Assembly (NCBI RefSeq): GCF_001463905.1
Contig: NZ_BBWR01000012.1
Span: 248,001-312,000, forward strand
Reading direction: 5' to 3'
Source: Aureimonas frigidaquae
GTDB lineage: Bacteria > Pseudomonadota > Alphaproteobacteria > Rhizobiales > Rhizobiaceae
Length of the DNA stretch: 64,000 nucleotides
A program made the translations under genes and the position numbers. Shown piece after piece: positions 50,183 through 59,316 of the stretch. Position 1 is the first letter of the stretch, and the number at the start of each line of letters is the position of its first letter. Under the pieces are notes generated by a model. The model did not search any database. It saw only the letters and a program-made list of their open reading frames with translations, and was not told where the DNA came from.

Positions 50183-51499
50183 ATGCCGCTCCCACGCGAG
50201 CCGTTCATCACAATCGCCTATGCGGATATCGCCAACCAGCTTCGCGGCAAGGGCTTTCCCGCCGCCGACCTCGAAAAGCGGCGGGCGCATGGCGTCGGCT
50301 GGACGCCGACCAACATCATGATCAACTGTTTCGGACGCATTCCGGCAACGCCATGGGGTGCGATCGGCGATCTGGAGCTGGTGCCTGCCGAAGGCGGCGA
50401 CGTCATCATCGACCATGGTGACGGAACGCGGGAGCATTTCATTCTAGGCGACGTGCGCACCCTGGATGGACAGCCCTGGTCATGCTGCCCGCGCAGCTTC
50501 CTGCGCTCGGCGCTCGGAACGCTGGAGGCAGAGACAGGCCTCTCGCTCATCGCCGCCTTCGAACACGAGTTCCATTACACCGGCGCCCGGGAGCGGCAGG
50601 CCGATGCCTATGCCATCGGCTCCTACCGGGGTGCGGAAGCATATTTCGAGATGCTGCTCGCGACCCTGCGCGCCAATGGGCTGGAGCCGGATACGATCCT
50701 TCCCGAATACGGACCGCGCCAGTTCGAGATCACCGTCGATCCCGCGCCGGGGCTCGAGGCGGCGGACCGCGCCGTCAAGCTGAAGGAGATCGCCCGCGCC
50801 CTGGCAGAGCGGTTCGGCGCGCGCGCCAGCTTTTCGCCTGTCGTCACGCCCGGCATCGTCGGCAATGGCGTCCATATCCATTTCTCGTTCCGGGACCGCC
50901 ATGGCAGGCCCGCCACATACGATGCCGATGGCCCGCATGGCATGGCGCCGGCCATGGCGTCCTTTGCCGCCGGCATCCTGAAATATGCGCCCGACTACGT
51001 GGCCGTGACGGCGCCCAGCGTCATCTCCTACGAGCGGCTGAAGCCGAACAGCTGGTCCGCCTTCTGGACGAATCTCGGCGTTATGGACCGCGAGGCGAGT
51101 TTGCGCATCTGCCCGGTGCCCGAACATGGCGATGTCGACGTGGCATCCCGCTTCAATCTGGAATTTCGCGCCGCCGATGCCGCCGGCAACCCCTATTTGC
51201 AACTCGGCATGCTGGTCCATGCGGGTCTGGCCGGCATCCGGGAAAAGCTGGCGGCGCCCAATGTGGCGCAGGGCAGCCCTGCCGCGCTGAGCGATGCGGA
51301 GCGCGAAGCGCTCGGGTTTCAGGAACTTCCGCGCACGCTCGTCGCCGCGCTCGACAGGATGGAGTCCAGCGCGGCGGTCGCAGGCTGGATGCACCCCGAC
51401 CTTCTGAAAGCCTATGTCATGCACAAGCGCGGCGAAGCATCCATGGTGGAAGGGCTCGACCTCGCCACGCAGTGCAGCCGCTACGCGGAGGTCTACTGA
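50183..51499 (+). CDS. Glutamine-synthetase-family ligase
   Basis: The 438-residue protein keeps the GS catalytic blocks (IAAFEHEFHYTGARERQADA, LPEYGPRQFEITVDPAPGL, GNGVHIHFSF, NSWSAFWTNLGVMDREASLR) but is divergent from housekeeping GlnA. Family members outside core nitrogen assimilation attach glutamate to amines (gamma-glutamylation) or act on other acids. Next to an N-formylglutamate amidohydrolase-like enzyme and two amidases, it suggests an amine- or amide-degradation route (inference). Confidence 0.75.
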   Translation: MPLPREPFITIAYADIANQLRGKGFPAADLEKRRAHGVGWTPTNIMINCFGRIPATPWGAIGDLELVPAEGGDVIIDHGDGTREHFILGDVRTLDGQPWSCCPRSFLRSALGTLEAETGLSLIAAFEHEFHYTGARERQADAYAIGSYRGAEAYFEMLLATLRANGLEPDTILPEYGPRQFEITVDPAPGLEAADRAVKLKEIARALAERFGARASFSPVVTPGIVGNGVHIHFSFRDRHGRPATYDADGPHGMAPAMASFAAGILKYAPDYVAVTAPSVISYERLKPNSWSAFWTNLGVMDREASLRICPVPEHGDVDVASRFNLEFRAADAAGNPYLQLGMLVHAGLAGIREKLAAPNVAQGSPAALSDAEREALGFQELPRTLVAALDRMESSAAVAGWMHPDLLKAYVMHKRGEASMVEGLDLATQCSRYAEVY

Positions 51500-52303
51500 A
51501 TGTCGAACGCCCAGATGGCTGTGCAAAGACTGCTCGGCCCCCGCGATCCATTTCCGTACGGCACCGTCAATCTCGACGTGGCGTCCCCCTTTCTCCTGAT
51601 CTGCGATCATGCAGGCAACGCCGTTCCGCAAGCGCTCGGCAGCCTGGGGCTGCCGCGCGAAGAGCTCGACCGGCATATCGGGATCGACATCGGCGCCCTC
51701 CCCGTGGCCCTGTCGCTGGCGGCGCGGCTGGAGGCCCCGCTCCTGTACCAGCGCTACTCGCGCCTGGTCATCGACACCAACCGCCAGGCCCATGCAGCGG
51801 ATTCGATTCCGGCGGTCTCCGACGGAACGGTGGTTCCTGCAAATGCCAGCTTGAGCGAGGCCGACAGGGCACTGCGCCGGTCTGAGATCCACGAGCCCTA
51901 TCATGCGGCGATCGAGGAGAGCATCCTTACCGCAAAGGCGGCCGGGCGGCCGCCGATCATCGTCTCGATCCACAGCTACACGCCGGAACTGCGGTCCCGC
52001 CAGGAGGACCGGCCATGGCCCGTCGCCCTGATGTTTGCCGATGACGGCCGCTTCGGCCTGCGCGTCAAGGCCGCATTGGAGGCGGCCGGGGAAGGCCCCG
52101 TCGGCATCAACGAACCCTATGCCGTCAATCTGGACAAGGATTACTCCATCCCCGTCCATGCGCATGGGCACGGCCTTCCCTATGTCGAGTTCGAGATCCG
52201 GCAGGATCTCATCGCAACGCCCGGCGCGGCGGAGGAATGGGCCTGCAAGCTGGCGCATTGCCTGGACGCGGCGCTGGCCGCCTATCGCGGGGACGCGGCA
52301 TGA
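51500..52303 (+). CDS. N-formylglutamate amidohydrolase family protein
   Basis: The 267-residue protein shows the family signatures FLLICDHAGNAVPQALG, HIGIDIGALPVALSLAARL, YSRLVIDTNRQ and IVSIHSYTPELRSR, matching zinc-dependent N-formylglutamate amidohydrolases. It starts directly at the base after the ligase stop and overlaps the next gene by 4 bases. In histidine degradation such enzymes remove formyl from glutamate. Here it may instead release glutamate or a carboxylate from an intermediate of the neighbouring ligase. Confidence 0.82.
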   Translation: MSNAQMAVQRLLGPRDPFPYGTVNLDVASPFLLICDHAGNAVPQALGSLGLPREELDRHIGIDIGALPVALSLAARLEAPLLYQRYSRLVIDTNRQAHAADSIPAVSDGTVVPANASLSEADRALRRSEIHEPYHAAIEESILTAKAAGRPPIIVSIHSYTPELRSRQEDRPWPVALMFADDGRFGLRVKAALEAAGEGPVGINEPYAVNLDKDYSIPVHAHGHGLPYVEFEIRQDLIATPGAAEEWACKLAHCLDAALAAYRGDAA

Positions 52304-52953
52304 GCCGTCCGTTTCAACCGCGCCGCAACGCCCCGCTCGACGCGTCGCGCTGCGCCATCCTGATCATCGATGTGCAGGACGGGATCTTCAACGCGGCCGC
52401 CGAGACCGAGCGCCCCTATTTCCACCGAACGGCGCGCGACACGGTCATACCCAACATCGCCCGGCTCATTCGCGCCGGGCGCGCGGCAGAGGCCGAGATC
52501 GTCTACACCGTGATCGAGAGCCTGACGGCGGACGGGCGCGACCGCAGCATCGACTACAAGGAAACCGGCTTCCACGTCCCGCGCGGGAGCGCGCAGGCGA
52601 AGGTCGTCGCGGCGCTCGCCCCGGCTGACGACGATATCGTCCTTCCGAAGACCTCATCCAGCCTCTTCAACTCGACGGTGTTCGAGTATGCGATGCGCAA
52701 CATGGGCGTGGATACGATCGTCGTGACCGGCTTCCTGACCGACCAGTGCGTCGATCATACGATCCGCGACGGGGCGGATCGCGGCTTTGCCATGGTCTGT
52801 CCGCAGGATGCCTGCACCACCGATACGCAGGGCCGTCACGACGCGGCGATCTTTGCATTCAAGGGCTATTGCCGCCTGACGACGACGCAGGATCTGGTGG
52901 CCGAGTTGGGCGGGTCGTCACCCCTCGGCTCGGCATCGAGTGACGCATCATAA
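52300..52953 (+). CDS. Isochorismatase-fold amidohydrolase (paralogue 2)
   Basis: The 217-residue cysteine hydrolase starts at the ATG overlapping the upstream stop. It has the triad Asp (LIIDVQDGIFN), Lys (VLPKTSSSLFN) and Cys (GFLTDQCVDHTIRDG). It shares VIESLTADGRDRS with the paralogue at 44751, so the two arose by duplication and bracket the importer operon. Its last 88 bases overlap the RpiR gene on the other strand. Confidence 0.8.
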   Translation: MSRPFQPRRNAPLDASRCAILIIDVQDGIFNAAAETERPYFHRTARDTVIPNIARLIRAGRAAEAEIVYTVIESLTADGRDRSIDYKETGFHVPRGSAQAKVVAALAPADDDIVLPKTSSSLFNSTVFEYAMRNMGVDTIVVTGFLTDQCVDHTIRDGADRGFAMVCPQDACTTDTQGRHDAAIFAFKGYCRLTTTQDLVAELGGSSPLGSASSDAS

Positions 52954-53795
52954 TCGTCCCGGGCCTGTTCGATGGCCGCAATGCGCGTTGCGGCCCTCGG
53001 GCCCAGCGTCTCTGCCACCCGTGCGACCAGCGCCTCCATCTGCACCAGGCTACCGATCGTTGAATCGAAAAGGGACGGCACCGCGACGGGCGTGGTGAAC
53101 ACGTAGCGGGCGCTCATGGCGATGGGGGATTGCCATTCGTCCGTGACCGCGACGATGCTGGCCCCGCGCCGGCGCGCCGCCGCGACGAAGGCGACCACAT
53201 CGTCCTGGTATCGTCGGTAATCGAAGGCGATGACCACGGCCGTGCGGCCCATATCGACCAGATGTTCGGCGTAGTTGGCCGGCGCTTCGTCGACCAGCCG
53301 GATATTGCCGCGCAGCTCGCGCAGCAGCTGGTAGGTCCAGAGCGCATTGGCCTTCGAGAAGCGCCCGCCGATCAGGAACAGCCTGCGCTTTTCGTCGGAC
53401 ACGAGCTCCGCCACGGCGGTGAGATCGACCGCGCCCAGCATGTCGACGGATCGGGCGATATTGTTGCGCATGACGGTGCCGAAATCCCCATCCGAACCGC
53501 CCGCGCCGGCCAAGGGGAGGCTCGACGCCCGTGTCAGCGGGGATTGCAGCACCTCGGCGACCTCGGCCCGAAGGCGTGACTGGAACTCCGCATAGGAGCG
53601 GAAGCCGATCTTGGCGATGAAACGCAGGACGGACGGGCTGCTGGTGCCGGCGCGGCGTGCGAACTCGGCCACGGTCTCCAGCCCCGCCGATGGATAGGAG
53701 CGCGTGAGCTCCAGGGCGATCATCCGTTCGACCCGCGTCAGGCTTGGCGTTTGTCGGCGAACGAGATCCAGGATGGGAAGGGTTTGAGAGGTCAC
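52866..53795 (-). CDS. RpiR/MurR-family transcriptional regulator
   Basis: The 309-residue protein has the RpiR helix-turn-helix (LTRVERMIALELTRSYPSAG, VAEFARRAGTSSPSVLRFIAKIG) and a SIS sugar-isomerase-like domain (LFLIGGRFSKANALWTYQLL, VVIAFDYRRYQDDVVAFV, GASIVAVTDEWQSPIA). It converges with and overlaps the second hydrolase gene. It is the only regulator next to the Liv-type cluster and the likely user of the dyads at 45469. Confidence 0.87.
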   Translation of the reverse strand: MTSQTLPILDLVRRQTPSLTRVERMIALELTRSYPSAGLETVAEFARRAGTSSPSVLRFIAKIGFRSYAEFQSRLRAEVAEVLQSPLTRASSLPLAGAGGSDGDFGTVMRNNIARSVDMLGAVDLTAVAELVSDEKRRLFLIGGRFSKANALWTYQLLRELRGNIRLVDEAPANYAEHLVDMGRTAVVIAFDYRRYQDDVVAFVAAARRRGASIVAVTDEWQSPIAMSARYVFTTPVAVPSLFDSTIGSLVQMEALVARVAETLGPRAATRIAAIEQARDDYDASLDAEPRGDDPPNSATRSCVVVRRQ

Positions 53796-54048
53796 ATGCG
53801 CTCGACGGCGGGCAGCCGCGCCTTCGTCTGGATCGGTCCGTGGCCGCCAGCCGGAAGATAAGCTTCGGCGGCGCCTCGATGGGACGCCATTTAAGCCGAG
53901 CGGCGCCGACGTATCAATCTGCTTGCGTCGTGCCTTCGAAGTCAGGGCGGCGCCGAGCCGGACACAGGCGGTTTAGGATCCACGCATCGGACCCCAGCGC
54001 CCGAGGCGCGGGCTTTCTCGACGTGGCGATAGGCACAGCGCCTTGTTT

Positions 54049-55236
54049 TCAGAAGATGAGGAAACTGTCCGCCGGAGCGCCGACGATGGCTTCGAAGGAG
54101 GCGGGATCGCTCGCTCCTTCCGTGTTGATCAGAAGGACACGGGCCGTTTCATCCAGTCCGAGGGCGCGGCGCGCCCCGGTGTCGGCGGCCAGGGCCAGGA
54201 GCCCCGCGAGCCCGGCTGCGCCGCTTTCGCCCGCGACGATGGGCATAGGCACGCGGCGCGCCAGCCGGCGCATCGCCTGTCGCGCATCCTCGTCGGAGAC
54301 GGTCATGAAGGCGTCGGCGGTCTTTTCCAGGACCCGCCAGCCGATCACGGAGGGCGTGTAGCATTCGAGCATGGCCATGATGGTCGGCCGGGCGGGGGTG
54401 AAGGAGCGCAGGGCCCCGGCACGCGCCGTCTCCAGGAGACAGGCTGCCCGGTCCGGTTCGACGACGATGGTGCGCAAAGCATGGCGACCAAGCCGCTCGC
54501 TCAGATGCGCCGAGACGCTGGCGGCGAAGCCGCCGACCCCGGCCTGCAGAAAGACGTGGGTGGGCGATGGCAGGCCCTGCTCTTGAATCTGCCGGAGCGC
54601 TTCGTCCGCCAGGATCGTATAGCCCTGCCCGACCAGGGCGGGTATGCGTTCGTAGCCCGGCCACGACGTATCGGACACGAGGCTCCATCCCTCTTCGCGG
54701 CTGACCCTTTCCGCCTCCTCCACCGAGCGGTCGTAGTTTCCCGGAACGCGGACCACCTCATCGGCGCCGATCGCCGCGGCCCGCGCCGGCGTGACCCCCT
54801 CGTGGACGAAGATGACCGAACGGCAGCCCAGGATGCGCGCCCCGGCCGCGACGGACTTGCCATGATTGCCGTCGGTCGCGCAGCAGAAGGTGATATCCCG
54901 TGCAAATTCGCGCGCCGTCGGGGTGATCAGCTGGGCGACCGTCACCGCGCCGCCGAGCTCGCGCTCCAGCATCTCCTTGAAGATCACCATCACGGCGTAG
55001 GCCCCGCCGAGGGCCTTGAAGCTTCCCATGCCGAGCCGCTTCGACTCGTCCTTCAGATAGACATGGCCGAGCTTCGCTTCGGCCGCGATCTCCGCAAGCT
55101 CGACGAGAGGTGTGGCGCCGGGGCGGCGCCACAGGGTCAGGAAAGGCTGGACGGCTGCCGGAGCATCGGCGCCGAAGAGCCGGCGGTCTTCTTCAGCCAA
55201 TTCCCTGCCGGTACCATCCTGCAATTGCACGAACAT
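54049..55236 (-). CDS. Diaminopropionate ammonia-lyase-like PLP enzyme
   Basis: The 395-residue protein is a fold-type II PLP enzyme: the Schiff-base lysine lies in LKDESKRLGMGSFKALGGAYA, followed by FCCATDGNHGKSVA and FLQAGVGGFAASV. The pattern is closest to 2,3-diaminopropionate ammonia-lyase (DpaL/YgeX), which gives pyruvate and ammonia. Threonine dehydratase-like activity is the alternative. The ATG at 55236 is preferred over frames extending to 55317. The divergent Lrp regulator 106 bases away is the usual partner of such amino-acid lyases. Confidence 0.82.
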   Translation of the reverse strand: MFVQLQDGTGRELAEEDRRLFGADAPAAVQPFLTLWRRPGATPLVELAEIAAEAKLGHVYLKDESKRLGMGSFKALGGAYAVMVIFKEMLERELGGAVTVAQLITPTAREFARDITFCCATDGNHGKSVAAGARILGCRSVIFVHEGVTPARAAAIGADEVVRVPGNYDRSVEEAERVSREEGWSLVSDTSWPGYERIPALVGQGYTILADEALRQIQEQGLPSPTHVFLQAGVGGFAASVSAHLSERLGRHALRTIVVEPDRAACLLETARAGALRSFTPARPTIMAMLECYTPSVIGWRVLEKTADAFMTVSDEDARQAMRRLARRVPMPIVAGESGAAGLAGLLALAADTGARRALGLDETARVLLINTEGASDPASFEAIVGAPADSFLIF

Positions 55237-55342
55237 CTCGCATCCCCATTTGATGACGAGAAAATAGGCAATTTGCGGCTGTCTTTGCGCTCGTTTTTGC
55301 CCTAGCTTTTGCAACAAACGTGCGTGACGGGGTCCGCAACGA

Positions 55343-55819
55343 ATGAAGAAACCACAAACCGTTGCCCTCGACGCCCTGGATCTGAAGATCCTGCGCGCCG
55401 TTCAGGAGGACAATCTGGCTCCTCAACGGGTCATCGGCGAATCGATCGGCCTGTCGCCGCCCGCCGTCGCGCGGCGTTTGCAGAACCTGCGCGAAAGTGG
55501 CGTGATCCGGAAGGATGTCTCCGTGGTGGACGGCCACGCCGTGGGCCGCCCCCTGACCATCATTGCCCATGTCACGACGGAGAACGAGCGGCTCGAACTG
55601 CTCGACGCCATGAAGGAGCGGTTCCTGCGCTGCCCGCAGATCCAGCAATGCTACTACGTGACGGGAGACATGGATTTCATCCTGATCTTCAACGTCCGGG
55701 ATATGGCCGAATATACCGAACTGACCCGCGCACTCTTCTTCGAAGGGGGCAACGTCAAAAGCTTCCGGACCTGCGTGTCGATGCAGAACATCAAGACGGA
55801 CGGACCGGTCCCGCTCTAG
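55343..55819 (+). CDS. Lrp/AsnC-family regulator
   Basis: The 158-residue protein has the Lrp winged helix (LDALDLKILRAVQEDNLAP, ESIGLSPPAVARRLQNLRE) and the RAM ligand domain (CPQIQQCYYVTGDMDFILIF). Divergent transcription from the PLP-lyase gene suggests that it senses the amino acid and induces the lyase. Its end overlaps the convergent oxidase gene by 4 bases. Confidence 0.9.
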   Translation: MKKPQTVALDALDLKILRAVQEDNLAPQRVIGESIGLSPPAVARRLQNLRESGVIRKDVSVVDGHAVGRPLTIIAHVTTENERLELLDAMKERFLRCPQIQQCYYVTGDMDFILIFNVRDMAEYTELTRALFFEGGNVKSFRTCVSMQNIKTDGPVPL

Positions 55820-57066
55820 GCTTCGGGCAGTGTCCATGCGCCCGCCGCCAGGGGCTCTCTGTTCAGGCCCGTCCGCCTGATATCCGCGACCGACCGGTAT
55901 CCCGTCATGGCCATGGCGGCTTCCAGTTCGGCTGCGAGCATGTCGAAGACGATGCCCGGCCCTGCCGGACCATAGGCCGCGACGCCATAGAGGAACGGGC
56001 GGCCGATGAAGACGAAGTCCGCGCCGGCGTGAAGCGCCTTCAGAACGTCTTCGCCGGAACGCACGCCGCCATCGAGCGCGATGGGAAAATCCGGCGGCAG
56101 GGCGGCGCGGATGGACGGCAGGACGTCCAGCGGCGCCGGAGCGGCATCGAACTGGCGGCCGCCGTGGTTGGAGATCTGGATTGCATCCACGCCGGCCTCG
56201 ACTGCGCGGATGGCGTCCCGCGGATCGAGCACGCCCTTCAGGACGAGTCTGCCGCCCCAGCGGCGGCGTATCCCTGCCAGAACGGCCCAATCGAGCCGGC
56301 CGGAGCTTTGCGCGGCCATCACCTCAGCCAGCGTTCGCGCACCGGCGCCCGCCTTGGCATAGGGCGCCAGATTGGCGAGGCGCGGCGCGCCGGCGCGCGC
56401 GGTGGCAAGGGACCAGCGCGGGCGGCGCACCAGATCGGCCAGGGTTGCCGCCGTCGGCTTGAGCGGCAGGCCGAACCCGTTGCGCAGATCGCGCAGGCGC
56501 TTGCCCGGGCGCGGCACGTCGGCCGTGACGACGAGCGTGTCGTAGCCTGCCCGCTCGGCGCGGGCGATGAGATCCTGCGTGATGTCCGGCGACGCGCCGA
56601 CATAGAGCTGGAACAGCGATCGCGTGGGCGCGGCCAGGCGCAGTTCCTCCAGCGTCTCGGTCGCCGGCGTCGGGCAGACATAGGCCGCGCCACGCGCTTC
56701 CGCCGCCTTTGCGAGGGCTCGGTCCGCCCCCGGCCAGGCAAGGCCGGGCAGCCCCAGCGGGGTGATGCCGAAGGGCAGCGACCAGTCACGGCCGAGGAAG
56801 CGATGCGACAGATCGGCCGGCTCTGCGGAATTGACGAGGATGCGGGGGGTGAGAGAGGTCCGGCGAAACGCCTGGCGGCTGCGCAAGAGCGCATCCTCCG
56901 CACCCGCCCCACCGTCCAGATAGTCGAAGGCAAAGCGCGGAATGCGGCTGCGGGCGCGCAGGCGCAGATCATCTGCGCAGATGGGCGGCCTCACAATGAA
57001 GTCCGTGTCGTGCTGCGGGCGCGTCCCATCATGGCGAAGATTTATCCGTTCGGTCCTTAGGCTCAT
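55816..57066 (-). CDS. FMN-dependent alpha-hydroxy-acid oxidase/dehydrogenase (LldD-like)
   Basis: The 416-residue TIM-barrel flavoprotein shows FAFDYLDGGAGAEDALLRSR, LPFGITPLGLPGLAWPGADR, TLVVTADVPRPGKRLRDLRNG, VDAIQISNHGGRQFD with the active-site His-Gly-Gly-Arg, and IALDGGVRSGEDVLKAL. These enzymes oxidise L-lactate, glycolate, mandelate or related acids. The ATG at 57066 is chosen because the frame beyond it is not family-like. It is divergent from a LysR regulator, its probable controller. Confidence 0.87.
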   Translation of the reverse strand: MSLRTERINLRHDGTRPQHDTDFIVRPPICADDLRLRARSRIPRFAFDYLDGGAGAEDALLRSRQAFRRTSLTPRILVNSAEPADLSHRFLGRDWSLPFGITPLGLPGLAWPGADRALAKAAEARGAAYVCPTPATETLEELRLAAPTRSLFQLYVGASPDITQDLIARAERAGYDTLVVTADVPRPGKRLRDLRNGFGLPLKPTAATLADLVRRPRWSLATARAGAPRLANLAPYAKAGAGARTLAEVMAAQSSGRLDWAVLAGIRRRWGGRLVLKGVLDPRDAIRAVEAGVDAIQISNHGGRQFDAAPAPLDVLPSIRAALPPDFPIALDGGVRSGEDVLKALHAGADFVFIGRPFLYGVAAYGPAGPGIVFDMLAAELEAAMAMTGYRSVADIRRTGLNREPLAAGAWTLPEA

Positions 57067-57194
57067 CCAAGCTTGCCCGCCCTCTCCCGCGAGCGAAATT
57101 CGGAAAATGCTTCGAAGCGCGAAGCATGGCCCGAAGCAGCCCCTCCCCCTTCGGCGCACTTGCGTCCGAAGCTTGCGCCTTCCAAGATTTGCGG

Positions 57195-58109
57195 ATGGAT
57201 CTCCAACTCTCCCTCAAGACGCTGCGCTACATCGTGGAAACGGCGGATTGCGGCAGCGTCACCGAGGCGGCGCGCCGCCTGCAGGTATCGCAGCCTTCGG
57301 TATCGGCCGCGCTGGCCCAGGCAGAACGCGACCTCGGCATCCAGATCTTCGTGCGGCACCATGCGCGTGGCATGACCCTGTCGGTCCCCGGGCGGCGCCT
57401 GGTCGAGGATGCGCGCCCGCTGCTGGCCCATGCCACCGACTTCGCCCGCACGGCGCGGGCGCTGGGCGATCCGCTCAGCGGCCAGATCGTCGTCGGCAGC
57501 TTCCCGACGCTCGCCATGCGGTACATGCCGCGCATTATCGGCAGCTTTGCCCGCGCCTTTCCCAATATCGGCGTCTGCCTGACGGAGGGCGCCCATCATG
57601 AAATCCTGTCCGCGCTCCTGGATGGCGGTATGGAAATCGCCCTCGGCTACGACTATGCGCTGCCGGCGGACATCCACGCCCATCGTCTCGCCACCCTGCC
57701 GCCCTGCGCACTGGTGACGCCGGACCATCCGCTGGCGCGGGAAAAGGCGGTCAGCCTGGCGGACCTGGCGGACGATCCCTTCATTCTCCTGGATCTGCCC
57801 CACTCCCGCGACTACTTCGCCGGGCTGTTTTCCGCCTGCGGCTTGCAACCCAACATTGCCTTCCGCAGCCCCTCGCCGGAGCTCGTGCGCGGCCTGGTCG
57901 GCAACGGGCTCGGCTTTTCGCTGACCAACGTCCTGCCGGCGGTCCCGATCGCCTATGACGGCAGCCCCATCGCCATCCTGCCGCTGGTCGACGCGCTGCC
58001 GCCCGCCCATGTCATGCTCCTGCATCTTGCAGGGGCCGAGATGCGCCCGGCCGTCAGGGCCTTCGCCCGCCATTTGCGGGCGAGCTTCCATGATGATGAA
58101 CTGGCCTGA
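57195..58109 (+). CDS. LysR-family transcriptional regulator
   Basis: The 304-residue protein begins at the ATG at 57195, since the usual LysR start (LSLKTLRYIVETADCGSVTE) follows directly. The helix-turn-helix ARRLQVSQPSVSAALAQAE and the ligand domain (GQIVVGSFPTLAMRYMPRII) are intact. It lies between the divergent oxidase gene and the TRAP operon and could control either or both. Confidence 0.88.
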   Translation: MDLQLSLKTLRYIVETADCGSVTEAARRLQVSQPSVSAALAQAERDLGIQIFVRHHARGMTLSVPGRRLVEDARPLLAHATDFARTARALGDPLSGQIVVGSFPTLAMRYMPRIIGSFARAFPNIGVCLTEGAHHEILSALLDGGMEIALGYDYALPADIHAHRLATLPPCALVTPDHPLAREKAVSLADLADDPFILLDLPHSRDYFAGLFSACGLQPNIAFRSPSPELVRGLVGNGLGFSLTNVLPAVPIAYDGSPIAILPLVDALPPAHVMLLHLAGAEMRPAVRAFARHLRASFHDDELA

Positions 58110-58335
58110 TAAGCACCGGCCTATGCACTGCGCAGGCGCGACCGGTGTCAGATGCATAGTATTGTCTTATGCCGGAGATAGGCCTTCCATGTAACGGCGC
58201 GGTTTTAGTACCATGCTTAAATTATAGACCTTGCGCTTCCTTAGTCTGCTGAAATTTTGGACTGCCTTTCGATTGCTGGAAGGGCGCCGCGCAGTCGATC
58301 CTTTTGCGGGACAATTTCCGACGCGAGGGATCGAG

Positions 58336-59316
58336 ATGCACAGACGCACGACGAAGATCATGGCCGCCATGGCCGCAAGCCTGATGATGGGCTCGGCTGC
58401 GATCGCGCAGACGCAGCTCCGGCTGGCCGTCGAAACGACCAGCGGCGACCCGACACACCTGATGCTGTCCACCTTCCGCGACACGCTCAAGGAGAGCGCC
58501 GGCGATGGGGTCACCTTCACCTTCAACGATGGCGGATCCCTGGGTGACGAGAACGCCTTGGCGGAGCTGATCCGCGCCGGCGCCGTGGACGTGATCCCGA
58601 TGGGATCGGATGGCGTCGCGGCCCTCGACAAGCATTTCTCAATCTTCGACACGCCCTTCCTCTTCGCCAGCAAGGACGAGGCGCGCAGCGCGCTCGACGG
58701 CAAGTTCGGCGATGTCATGGCCGCCTCGCTGCGGGAATCGGCGAATCTGGAGGTCCTGGCCTTTGGCGAGCTCGGCGTCCGCGTCATCTCCAATTCCAAG
58801 CGCGAGATCATGACGCCGGCCGATCTGGCAGGCTTGAAACTGCGCACGCCGAGCAGCTCCACCCGCATGATGGCCTTCGAGACGCTGGGGGCCGTCCCGA
58901 CCAACCTGCCGCTGGGCGAAGTCTATATGGGCCTGAAGCAGGGCGTGATCGACGGGCAGGAAAACCCGCTCTCGGTCATCAAGGAATTTTCGCTGCACGA
59001 GGCGCAGCCGCACATCGCGCTGACGAACCACATCTACACGCCCATCACGCTCGTCATGAACGGCACCACCTACGATTCCCTCAGCGACGAGATGAAGGCG
59101 CAGGTGAAGAGCGCGGCCGAGGCCGGCGTCGCCGCCACCCGCACCCTGTCGGACGACAGCGACAGCAAGCTGGTCGAGGAGTTCCGGGCAGCCGGCGTGA
59201 CGGTGACCGAGCCCGACATTGCCAGCTTCCAGGCCGCGGCCGAGCCGGTGCGCGCGCGCATCACCGAAGTGGTGACGCCGGAATTCATGGATGAAGTCGA
59301 GGTTCTGCTTCCGTGA
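58336..59316 (+). CDS. dctP: TRAP transporter substrate-binding protein
   Basis: The 326-residue periplasmic protein has a signal peptide (IMAAMAASLMMGSAAIAQ, from the ATG at 58336) and the DctP pattern: IFDTPFLFASKDEARSALDG, ELGVRVISNSKREIMTPADL, LKLRTPSSSTRM and GLKQGVIDGQENPLSVI. It captures an organic acid for the DctQM channel. Its stop overlaps the racemase-like gene (GTGA). Confidence 0.92.
   Translation: MHRRTTKIMAAMAASLMMGSAAIAQTQLRLAVETTSGDPTHLMLSTFRDTLKESAGDGVTFTFNDGGSLGDENALAELIRAGAVDVIPMGSDGVAALDKHFSIFDTPFLFASKDEARSALDGKFGDVMAASLRESANLEVLAFGELGVRVISNSKREIMTPADLAGLKLRTPSSSTRMMAFETLGAVPTNLPLGEVYMGLKQGVIDGQENPLSVIKEFSLHEAQPHIALTNHIYTPITLVMNGTTYDSLSDEMKAQVKSAAEAGVAATRTLSDDSDSKLVEEFRAAGVTVTEPDIASFQAAAEPVRARITEVVTPEFMDEVEVLLP

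Noticed and set aside
50480-52258. 592-codon minus-strand frame opposite the ligase and amidohydrolase genes
   Set aside because: It has no domain pattern and spans two real genes on the plus strand.
58164-58170. GTCTTAT upstream of the TRAP operon as another site for the sulfolactate GntR protein
   Set aside because: Only a single half-site with no dyad; not distinguishable from chance.
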